Source of the DNA: Anastatus disparis
Taxonomy: Eukaryota; Arthropoda; Insecta; Hymenoptera; Eupelmidae
Length of the DNA stretch: 64,000 nt
Assembly: GCA_017163975.1 (NCBI GenBank)
Contig: JAFFSR010000016.1
Location: forward strand, 210,001 to 274,000
Direction of reading: 5' to 3'
The position numbers and the translations under genes are program-made. Below are positions 55,047 to 64,000 of this stretch, in pieces. How positions within the stretch are numbered: the stretch's first letter is position 1; each line of letters begins with the position of its first letter. Under the pieces are notes generated by a model, which was not told the DNA's origin, ran no database searches, and saw only the letters and a program-made list of their open reading frames with translations.

Positions 55047-57868
55047 GTGAGTCAAAAAGGGAGAAGGGGTGCACTGCGAGCGGGCTTTTTGAATGTGACT
55101 TCTTTAAGGGCTCACATTGGACAGGTGCGTGAGCTTTTATGTGACGACCATTCTTATGATCTGTTTGAAGTGTCTCGGATGACGTCATTCAGGTTAAGGG
55201 GTATAAAATTTTTAGATAGGATAGAAACCTTCATGGAGGAGGGGTTGCCCTTTACGTCAAAGATAGCTTGAAATGTGAGATATTAGCTTTTTTGAATACC
55301 ACAACTATAACTGCCAATGGTAAGCCTAAAGTGCCTGAATATATTTTTTGTTCTGTTAAAGCAGGCAACTCTGAATCTATGTTGGTTTCCGTCATTTACC
55401 GTCCTCCTGTCATTTCCTTTACAAAAGATTCTGATCCAATTGATAAATTAGTAAGTTTGACTCCCGATTTTTCATTTGAGATTATAATGAGAGATCTAAA
55501 TGCCGATCTCCTGCGAGAAAGCAGTGATCCAAAGTTTCTTAGTAAACTGTCTGCTGAGCTTTCGCTTCAGTTGGTCCAGCACGGTGTCACGCATATAACC
55601 CCATCATCTTGCACATAGATAGACCTGATTTTTGTAGATGACAATGACACCATACTGGACGCACGTAACGCACCTGCGAACTTTCATAGTCGGCACAATT
55701 TAATTAAAGTTTATATAGCCTACAATGCTAGCAGTTTAGTGCAAGATCTAATTAAGTATCGAATTTATAAAAATATTAGTGGAATATTATTATTGGAGAA
55801 ATTGGCCGGCTATGATTGGTCCAAATTGACAACTGATATAGTGGATCCTGAGTCTGCACTTGACTGCATTTGTGATAATCTCACTGCTGCTATTGAAAAT
55901 TTAGCACCAGTGAAAATATTTAAATGTACGAAAAAGAAGCCACCATGGATGGATGGAGAGTTGTCACAGATGCAGCGTAGGAGGGATGCCACATATAGGC
56001 GATACAAACGGACAAACGACAATAAATATTTTTCAGAATTTTTAATTTTGCGTAAGGCGTTGGACGAGCAGATTGATCGTGCAAGAAGTGAATATTATCA
56101 TAACAGACTGTTCGAGGCTCTTGCAAGTGGTAATGTCTGGAAGGAGTTGAGAGAGTTGGGACTCTTATCCGGACCCCAAGGGGATCTGAATGGATTTGTT
56201 CCAGATGAGCTTAATGCACACTTTGCTGGGGTGTCGGTTTCGCCACATGATGATGGTGACGAACGCAAGAAGTTACTTTCTGAATGCAGCGAAAATGGTT
56301 TCGCTTTTAAATCAATTAATATTAACGATGTTATTCTTGCAGTTTCTCACTTCTCATCGCAGGCTCGTGGGGAGGACGGCATTCCACAAAGTGTGATACT
56401 TAAAGCATAACCATTTATTGGTGAACATCTTGTGACTCTGTTCAATTCTTCTTTTGCGCGGGGAGTTTTTCCTGGACTTTGGAAACAGGCACGTATTGTG
56501 CCATTAAAGAAGTGCTCTGCACCCAAATCGCCTAAAGACTTCAGGCCTATTGCTATTTTATGTTTTCTTTCAAAGGTACTTGAGAAGATCGCCCATGACC
56601 AATTGCAGGAGTACATTACTGCTAATAAAATACTTGACCCAATGCAGACTGCCTTCAAAAAGCACAACTCGACACAAACAGCTATTCTTAAATCAACTGA
56701 TGACATAAGATCGGGTCTAGACAAAAAACTCGTCACGTGACTTTTACTTTTTGACTTCAGTAAGGCATTCGACACGATCTCTCCCTTCAAGCTACTTACT
56801 AGGCTTAGATCGATGGGGCTTTCCAGGGCTGCTGTCTTGTGGATTAACTCCTATATATCAGGAAGGAAACAAATGGTTTCCACGCATTTAAACGAGGAAT
56901 CGAGTTGGCTGACAACCAACCTTGGAGTTCCACAGTGTTCGGTACTGGGGCCTCTGTTGTTTTGTCTTTACATTAATGACGTACGTGACGCTCTTGACTC
57001 TGGTTGCGTCGAGCATCTACTCTATGCAGACGATCTGCAAATTTACATGCAGGTGCCTCGCGAGAGTGTGGAAGAGGGTATTCTCACTCTACAGAGGACG
57101 GCCAAAGCGGTGTCGGAGTGGGCTGCTGGTGTCTCTCTCACTTTGAATTTTAATAAAACCAAGGCAATCGTCTTTGGCAATAGTCTTTTTGTAAATTCTT
57201 TTTATGCTGATAGGTCACATACGATTGATCTTGAGGAAGACATAAGTATACCTTTCTCTGACTCCGTGACGAGTCTTGGTGTTGTGCTTGACCCTAAACT
57301 TTCATGGGTAACACACGTTGATATGATTACAAAAAAGTTTAATAGAGTTTTGTATGCCCTGCGGTTTTTCCGTAGGTACACTACGGAGACTCTGCGTAAA
57401 CAGCTCGCAACCGCCCTGCTGTTTCCACATCTTGACTATTGTTCAGTAGTTCTGCTCGATGCTTCTCAGGAGTTGAGAAGACGAATACAGAGATTACAAA
57501 ATTCATGTGTGAGATATGTAATCTGTTCGAGAATGGGTGATCATGTCTCTCCTTATAGAACCGCGTTGGGTTGGCTGCGCACTGATTTGAGGAGACAGTA
57601 TTTTTTGGCTGTGCTTATGCACAAAATCGTGCGCATGAATACTCCAAAGCATCTAGTGAGTCTTTTCATTAGACGTGTACCTAGGGCGGCTACTAGGGGA
57701 GAGACTAAGGATCTTGCGGTGCCCTTTATGCGCACTGAGACTGGAAGAAATTCCTTCCAAGTTCAAGGTGCGCATTTTTGAAACTCCCTGCCTGCTGAGA
57801 TTAAACATCTTTCATCTCTTATCAGGTTCAAAGCAGCGGTGAGAGGATACTTGCTCGACCTAGATTAA
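55047..57868 (+). pseudogene. LINE ORF2: endonuclease and reverse transcriptase, several stops
   Basis: The endonuclease part (55080-55720) shows FLNVTSLRAHIGQVRELL, SVIYRPP, IIMRDLNADLL (usual Gly-Asp-x-Asn changed to Arg-Asp-x-Asn) and SRHNLIKV (usual Ser-Asp-His changed to Ser-Arg-His). So active-site positions are altered, and it has a stop at 55616. The reverse transcriptase has DFRPIAI, LLFDFSKAFDTIS (motif A), GVPQCSVLGPLLF (Gly to Cys change) and YADDLQIY with its catalytic Asp pair intact (about 57025). Stops at 56408-56410, 56738-56740 and 57779-57781 (in place of Trp in HF*NSLP) interrupt it. It ends IRFKAAVRGYLLDLD. Confidence 0.88.
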
Positions 57869-58393
57869 TATTTTTTTTTACTATTTATTTATGTTAATTT
57901 ATTTAATTAATTTTTGTAACGTCCTGTATATAGGTTTAAGGTGTGAGTGTATTTATTGTATGAGTGTTGGCTGAATGGTTGGTGAGTGAGAGTTTTTATT
58001 TGATTTTATTTTTGACTGTGTTTAATGCTATTGCGCACGCTTGTTATTTTATTTTATTATGTATTAAATTTAATTCTTTTAAATTTTAATATTGTGACTG
58101 ATAGATATTGTATGACTGATTTTTATTTATATGATTATTTTTATTTATATTGCGTGTATTATATGATTACTCTATGATATCACTTTTATTCATTTTTGTT
58201 TGTGACTTACTTATTCAGTATTATTAGATCTAGTGACTGACTGTGATATAAATTGTGGAATATTTACATTTATACATTTTTTTTTTTTTTTTTTTTTCAT
58301 AACATTTTGTGCAATATTTATTGTTTTTATATTTACAAATTGTATTACACGTTTTTGTACCCTTATACAAAATAAAATAATATCTATCTATCT

Positions 58394-60132
58394 TTCTCAT
58401 TAAAATTTTATATTAGATGCAAAAAGGATTGTTAAGTAATTGCAAATAGTTATTTTATTATTCTGAAATATTCGAATTTAAAATTAACCAAAAATGTGTA
58501 TTTTAATCTTATGGTTATTTCTATTCAAATTTTGTATTTTATATATATAAAATGCATTTGAGAAGATATTTTTATTAGAAATGAACGCGAAATTTTTTTT
58601 AAGCATGTTTCACGAATTTGTCATACAAAAATTAATTTCATAATTCAAATTCATTGTCATATATTAAGGTCTGGAAATTATAGTTGTTATTTAGTTCCTA
58701 GTTTTTAGTTTATTTATATCAAACATCGTACTATCTTTGTTTTTCTTATGGAAGTAGAGTAAGAAATAGTCACTTGATGGAATAACTTATACGCTTCTTT
58801 ACTTTAAGCACATGTATACATATATTTTTATATTATGTTTAATCGAATTATTTTCATTTTTATTCAGTACTCAAAATTAACTTTATTTACTGTACCCTAT
58901 ACGTCACTTGGTTAGATTTTCATTTATTTCATTAAAATGTATAAATTAGCAAATATTTAAATGAAAAAGTATTACCTCAACTTCTGAATTTTTATATTGC
59001 AGATATTTATTTTATTAAAATGTATAAATTAGCCAATTTTTAAGTGAAAAAGTATTGCCTTAACTTCTGAATTTTTATATTGCAGTTATGACTACATTAA
59101 ATTTTTATATTTTTATGAAAAAGTATTAATTAAATTTGAATTGACGTAAAAATTGTTTAACTAAAAATCATATCATCATGATACGTTTAAAATCAGTTTA
59201 CTGAATTCCATTTAAATCAATAAAAAAATATTTTATAAATCATTATTTTAAAAACACGTTTTAATCATTAACCATGAAATAATCAAAAGCTGTATTTGAT
59301 TTTATTGAAACTGACAACTGTACAATTACATTAATTTTGAATTGAGAACTGAGTGCTGAGTGTTGAGTATCGACTATAAATTCGAGCCAAAGTGATACTT
59401 AACCCTCAGATCTCAAAGTTTCATTGTTCCGTGTTCTATATAAACGAAGACCTGCTTTATAGGGAACACGTAACAATGAAACTTTGAAATCAGAGTGCTG
59501 AATGTCGAGTGTCAACTATGAATTGGAGCCTAATTTATTTGTGTGATGAACAGTCAAAAAGGTTATAACTTATACCCAAATAATGATATTTGAGATTCAA
59601 ATTATGTTTTTGAAAACAAACTTTCTAGACGAATATCAATTATGATCTTATGAATTGTGAAGATTGTGAAGTTCCAACCTTAGGCTCGAATTTATAATTG
59701 GCACTCAACACTCTGCGCTCGGATCTCATAATTTCATTGTTTCGTGTTCCCTATAAATATGTCATATAAAAAACATGTATTTTTATAACTTATAACTAAC
59801 GACTTATAACTTTTTAAATAAACATAAAAATAGATTATTTAAAATTTCAAAAATAAAAAAATAAAAAATGTTTTTTATGAATGTTACGAAAAAACTGAGC
59901 AGCGTTAGGAACGAGATATTTCATGAACATACAAATACTAAATTTAGTACAAGACTACAATATAAAAATTATTAAAATGAGTCTATTTACTTATTCTTAT
60001 TTACTTAAAATTAGTCATTTATACATAATAATATAATAAAAGAAAATTTAACTGTGCGACGTTAGGAGCGAGAAACTTCAATATAAATAATACCTATTAA
60101 CGTAAAACCCATTGAATTGCATAATAATTTTA
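58394..60132. other. AT-rich DNA with small repeats, no supported gene
   Basis: 58925-59095 is a tandem duplication of about 79 bp containing TTAAAATGTATAAATTAGC and CTTCTGAATTTTTATATTGCA. 59340-59535 folds into an imperfect hairpin around AAGTTTCATTGTTCCGTGTT and its complement, with a third half-copy at 59681-59759. No coding signal. Confidence 0.6.
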
Positions 60133-60525
60133 CCCTACTGCAATATCTCACGTGAGATCTCACGTGAGATCTCATGCCAAAATCTCATGTAACTTAAAAA
60201 CGTGTAAAAATGTCAAAATAATATAAACTTTTACTTTTACAGTCATTTGTATGCATTGTAAAGCATATTTCTTCTCAATAAAATATTTAAATGCAATATT
60301 ATAATTGAATTTCGAGGAAAATTTGGCATAAAAATTTTCAATGCAAAATTTCCCTTGAAATTCAATTATAATATTGCATTTAAATATTTTATTGAGAAGA
60401 AATGTGCTCTACAATGCATACAAATGACTGTAAAAGTAAAAGTTTATATTATTTTGACATTTTTACACGTTTTTAAGTTACATGAGATTTTGGCATGAGA
60501 TCTCACGTGAGATTTTGCAGTAGGG
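60133..60525. mobile_element. 393-bp palindromic MITE, same family as the 51 kb foldback
   Basis: The ends CCCTACTGCAATATCTCACG and, inverted, CAGTAGGG at 60525 enclose near-perfect arms with GTGAGATCTCATGCC, TTACATGAGATTTTGGC and TGCATTTAAATATTTTATTG and its complement. The terminal 45 bp closely match the ends of 51042-52843. Confidence 0.9.
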
Positions 60526-60639
60526 AAGCTATTCCTTGGATAACTACACTTGGTATATAACAATCAGTGAGATTTATTCTTAACTATTGTGTAAATTGAA
60601 AGTGTTGCTCTTGTACTATTTTAGTGATAAAAAGTAAAG

Positions 60640-63600
60640 ATGACTTCAATCGATTTATTTGAATGCCTTGTTCAATTACTTCATGATACTTTACGAAGTA
60701 TAAATGAATTGAGCAATAATAATATTCATTATTGGTCAGATAAAATCACTCAACCTAACCTCACAAGAGGAGAGAAACAGAAATGTCAAACTTGTATGAC
60801 ACATCTTTTGCGCATGCAAGTTCAGTTGGAAGAACATCATTATCAAGGAGGTAATCTACAATCCGAAGAAACAGAAGCTAGAGTCGAGTGGCGAGACGTA
60901 GAGTGAACTTTTCAAAATCGAATTATAACTGGTGTAGTGGTGAATATTAAACATGTAGACATTCTAAGTTTTTTGAATGATGCACAAAAACTTTTCAAAG
61001 TTAAGGTTCAGGCGTGCTTAAGAGAATGTAATGCGTTAAAAATAAATTCTGATTTCATTTTTGAATTTTCTGTGCAGAAAAATACTGAGGAATTAACTGA
61101 CACAAAATATTTTACAAGTCAAAGTGCTACAGTATACATGTCAACTGATTAAGAGAAATGGTTCAAAGATAATATCAAAGAACATATTCTTACGCAAATA
61201 GAAGAATTTCAGGAAAAAGATTCAGGATGGACTTTGAAGAGTATAATAAGTTTGTGTAAATATGAAAAAATATTCTTCTTTGAAGGAAAGTTCTTACATT
61301 CCTGTTCCAAAGTTTATAAAAAATAAGAAAGTGTGTGTTAATGTTCGCAATAATGATAATCAGTGTTTCAAGTATGCTGTACTTTTCGCATTATATCCTA
61401 GCAATCGCAATCCTCAAAGAGTTGATCATTATCTTCTGCATAATAATAAGGTAAGGTTTGATAAAATTGAATTTTCAGTACAAATTAAAGATATTCCAAA
61501 TTCAAAAAATTAGATAATAATATTTCAATGAATTTATGCATGTTGAAAAAGTATGGTCCGAAGTTTGAAGTATTGCCGTGTCATATTACATCTGAAAACA
61601 AGGTACAACTTGTCAATTTGCTCATTATTCAAGATTTCTACATAGATGAGTATGAAGATAATAATTATGCTGATGATGGAGGCATACCTCAATATCATTA
61701 TGTTTGGATCAAAAACTTGCCTCGACTTCTGGGTTCTCAAGTGTCTAAAAGCCATATAAAATCTTACCATTATGAGAGGTGTTTACAAATTTTTTATAGT
61801 GAAGAAAAATTCGTAATTCATGAAAATAATTGTAAAAATTTAAATAAATGTAGAATAAATCTGCCTGACTCAGAGAAAATATTCTCAAATTCGAAGATTA
61901 CAGCAAGAGTGAAAAAGTTCCTTTTGTTATTTATGCAGATTTTGAACGTTTATTGAAACCTACTGACATTGAGAAGGCTTTTCAACTTCATGAAGCATAC
62001 CGTATTGGATTAAATGATTACCGTATTATATTATTACATAAAATGCAGTTTTGATGATAAATTATCTTAATATAAATCATACAGAAGGATTAACGAATGT
62101 AAAGAAACACCTGCAGAATGGTTTGTTAGAGAATTGAAATCAATCGGTGAGAAAATTGATGAACTCTACAAAAATCCGAAATTAATGAAACTTACAGATT
62201 TAGCAGAATTATCTTTCCAGAGGTCAACTAATTGTCATATATTTAGAAAACCAATCCGTGCCGAAGAACTTGCAGTACGAGAATATTGTCATCTCACAGG
62301 ACGGTAAGTTGTTCAATTGGTTATAATTGAATAAAGAAAATTAATTTAGTTATTTCACGTTTATTTCTTTTTGGTTTCAGAGATGCAGCTCATAATTCAT
62401 GTAATTTAAATTATAAGATTTCAAGATTCATTCCTGTTATTTTTCATAATCTCAATTATGACACTCATTTTATCTTGAAAGAGATCGGCACTTTTACATT
62501 GATGCAGGGACGAATGAATCTAATACCTCATAATAAGGAAAACTACATTTCTTTTACAAAATATATGGATAACAGCGAAATCAATTTTAGATTTATAGAT
62601 TTTTGGCGTTTTCTGCCATTATCATTGGAGAAACTTGCAACGTATCTTGAAAACGTGCCAATTGTAGTGAGAGAATTTCAAACAGATGGATTTACAGGTG
62701 CTAAGATAAATCTTCTTAGATGGAAAGGTGTATTCCTGTACGACTTTATGGATGGATTATATAAATTGATGTCTACAAAGCTGCCAGAAAAAAAGACTTC
62801 TACAATAAACCAACGGATCCTCATATAGCTGAAGAAGATTATAAGCACGCTGTTCAAGTTTGGAATAAATTTAATATAAAAACTTCAGGAGAGTATTTGG
62901 ATTTATACTTAAAAACCAATGTTTTGCTATTGGCTGATATCTTTGAAAGTTTCCGAGAGACCTCTCTTAAAGCCTACGATTCATGTCCTGCTCATTTCTA
63001 CAGAACTCCAGGCTTAACGTTTTCAGCAGCTCTTAAAATGCCGAAGATAGAATTGGAACTATTGACAGACATTAACATGCTAATGTTTATCGAAGCAGCT
63101 ATACGTGGAGAAATAAGACAGCGCTATAACCGGTATGCAAAGGCAAACAGTCCATACATAGGTCCTTCACATGACGAAAATCAGAAATAGAAGACCCTTC
63201 TATATTTTGATATTAATAATCTTTATGATTGGGCGATCATACAACATTTACCGATAGGAAAATTCAAATGGATTGATTATGAAACAATGCCAGATTTCTT
63301 CAATACACCGCCAGATTCGGATATAGGCTATATTGCTGAAGTGGATTTAGAATATCCTGTGGAAATCCATGATAAACATCGGGATTCGTCTTTGTGCGCA
63401 GAACATCGTCCACCACCAGGCTTGAAGCAAAAAAAAAACTACTTAATACTTCGGACAATAAAAAAAGGTATGTCATTCATTATCGGACGCTTAAACAAGT
63501 GTTAGATAATGGACTTGGATTAAAGAAAGTACATAGAATTTTAAGTTTTGAACAGAAAGCTTGGCTCAAACCTTATGTTGAATTAAATGCCGAGAAGAGG

Positions 63601-64000
63601 AGGCAAGCGAAGAATGAGTTTGAAAAACTCTTCTATAAATTGCTTATTAACTCTGTACATGGGTAGTGGGTAGTGCATCGAACGAGAGCGGTCACGTGTT
63701 GATGTGCGATTAATAAATAAATTCACAGGCAGATATGGAGCACAAGCACGCACAGCTCAACCAAATTTTCCAGTTGTATAATTTTTGATGAAAATTTGGT
63801 AATTATTCAGCTAAAGAGAACGAGTATCACAATTAAAAAACCTATATACGTTGATTTTTCCATCCTTGATTTATCAAAAACACTGCTATATGAGTTTCAT
63901 TACTCATATATAAAACAGCGACTAAGACCAAAATGTAAACTTCTATATAAAGATACGGATGGTTTAATATATAAAGTTGAAGACGTTGATATGTATCAAA
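60640..64000 (+). pseudogene. PolB: Second Polinton-type family B DNA polymerase, heavily decayed, runs off the right edge
   Basis: An N-terminal part from ATG 60640 leads to EARVEWRDVE, then a stop and GVVVNIKHVDILSFLNDAQK, then QEKDSGWTLKSI. After a frame change comes VNVRNNDNQCFKYAVLFALYPS (about 61332-61397), the NDN-C-type domain before the polymerase, then HYVWIKNLPRLL and a zinc-finger segment. Exonuclease motifs are YADFERLL (about 61940) and FHNLNYDTHF (about 62445). Polymerase motifs are YFDINNLYDWAI (motif A, about 63203), NSVHG (motif B, changed from the usual form, then a stop) and YKDTDG (motif C, about 63950; usual Ser changed to Gly). Stops at 60903, 61150, 61511 and 63188 and several shifts kill it. 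An intron lies at 62304-62380. It differs from the 4-8 kb polymerase and belongs to another lineage. Confidence 0.85.
62304..62380 (+). other. 77-nt GT-AG intron inside the second polymerase gene
   Basis: GTAAGT at 62304 follows codons for HLTG and part of Arg; TTTGGTTTCAG ends at 62380, and AGATGCAGCTCATAAT continues. The join completes an Arg codon in phase 2 and restores the conserved run HLTGR then DAAHNSC across the exonuclease region. Confidence 0.8.

Larger units (their letters stand above)
52844..58393 (+). mobile_element. CR1/jockey-type LINE, nearly full length, inactive
   Basis: Two coding regions (ORF1 53257-54998, ORF2 about 55047-57868) are followed by an AT-rich 3' region with T runs and a terminal ATCTATCTATC repeat (about 58381-58391), the sort of short 3' repeat typical of CR1-like LINEs. 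The 5' border is somewhere between 52844 and 53230; I saw no target duplication. Confidence 0.8.

Overview
The window looks like nuclear DNA of an arthropod, most likely an insect. It is AT-rich, has GT-AG introns, long TA and CT microsatellites, and is packed with eukaryotic mobile elements. I cannot fix the species from sequence alone. No ordinary single-copy host gene is securely recognised.

1.2-18.2 kb is an endogenous Polinton/Maverick (adintovirus-like) element, with all recognisable genes on the + strand. In order: a spliced Asp/Ser-rich gene of unknown function; protein-primed family B DNA polymerase; FtsK/HerA-type packaging ATPase; a small basic protein with a hydrophobic tail; a conserved unknown protein; retrovirus-type integrase with chromodomain; penton-like minor capsid protein; pVI-like protein; major capsid protein; an unknown conserved protein; adenain-like protease; an unknown protein; a PPP1R15/GADD34-like eIF2alpha-phosphatase recruiter; and a small N-myristoylation-type protein. 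From the ATPase to the capsid gene the reading frames are 2-51 nt apart. Four genes have a TATA box and initiator at a constant 33-34 nt spacing. The element is damaged: in-frame stops interrupt the polymerase (two), two small genes (one each) and the capsid gene, which also has a frameshift; the protease has lost its expected catalytic His. I found no terminal inverted repeats, so its borders are open.

18.5-34 kb has almost no host coding signal. It holds a 49-nt hairpin, a 1.9 kb TA-flanked inverted-repeat element, several TTAA-flanked MITEs, an ACAAACACGTAC-type minisatellite, a 2.2 kb foldback element, Ty3/gypsy remnants, and tandem repeats. Three insertions have their empty sites readable in neighbouring repeat copies.

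34-43 kb holds a BEL/Pao relic on the minus strand between two LTR-like segments, a second Ty3/gypsy gag-protease relic on the plus strand, and LTR copies. 45-50 kb holds a small spliced gene with tandem Ser-rich exons, a palindromic MITE, and a broken two-exon paralogue of one of the Polinton genes on the minus strand.

51-58.4 kb holds a 1.8 kb foldback element and a nearly full-length but dead CR1/jockey-type LINE (ORF1 with zinc finger, coiled coil and FP25-like domain; ORF2 with endonuclease and reverse transcriptase). 60.1-64 kb holds a small foldback MITE of the same family as the 51 kb element, then a second, unrelated and badly decayed Polinton-type DNA polymerase gene containing a clean 77-nt intron and running off the window.
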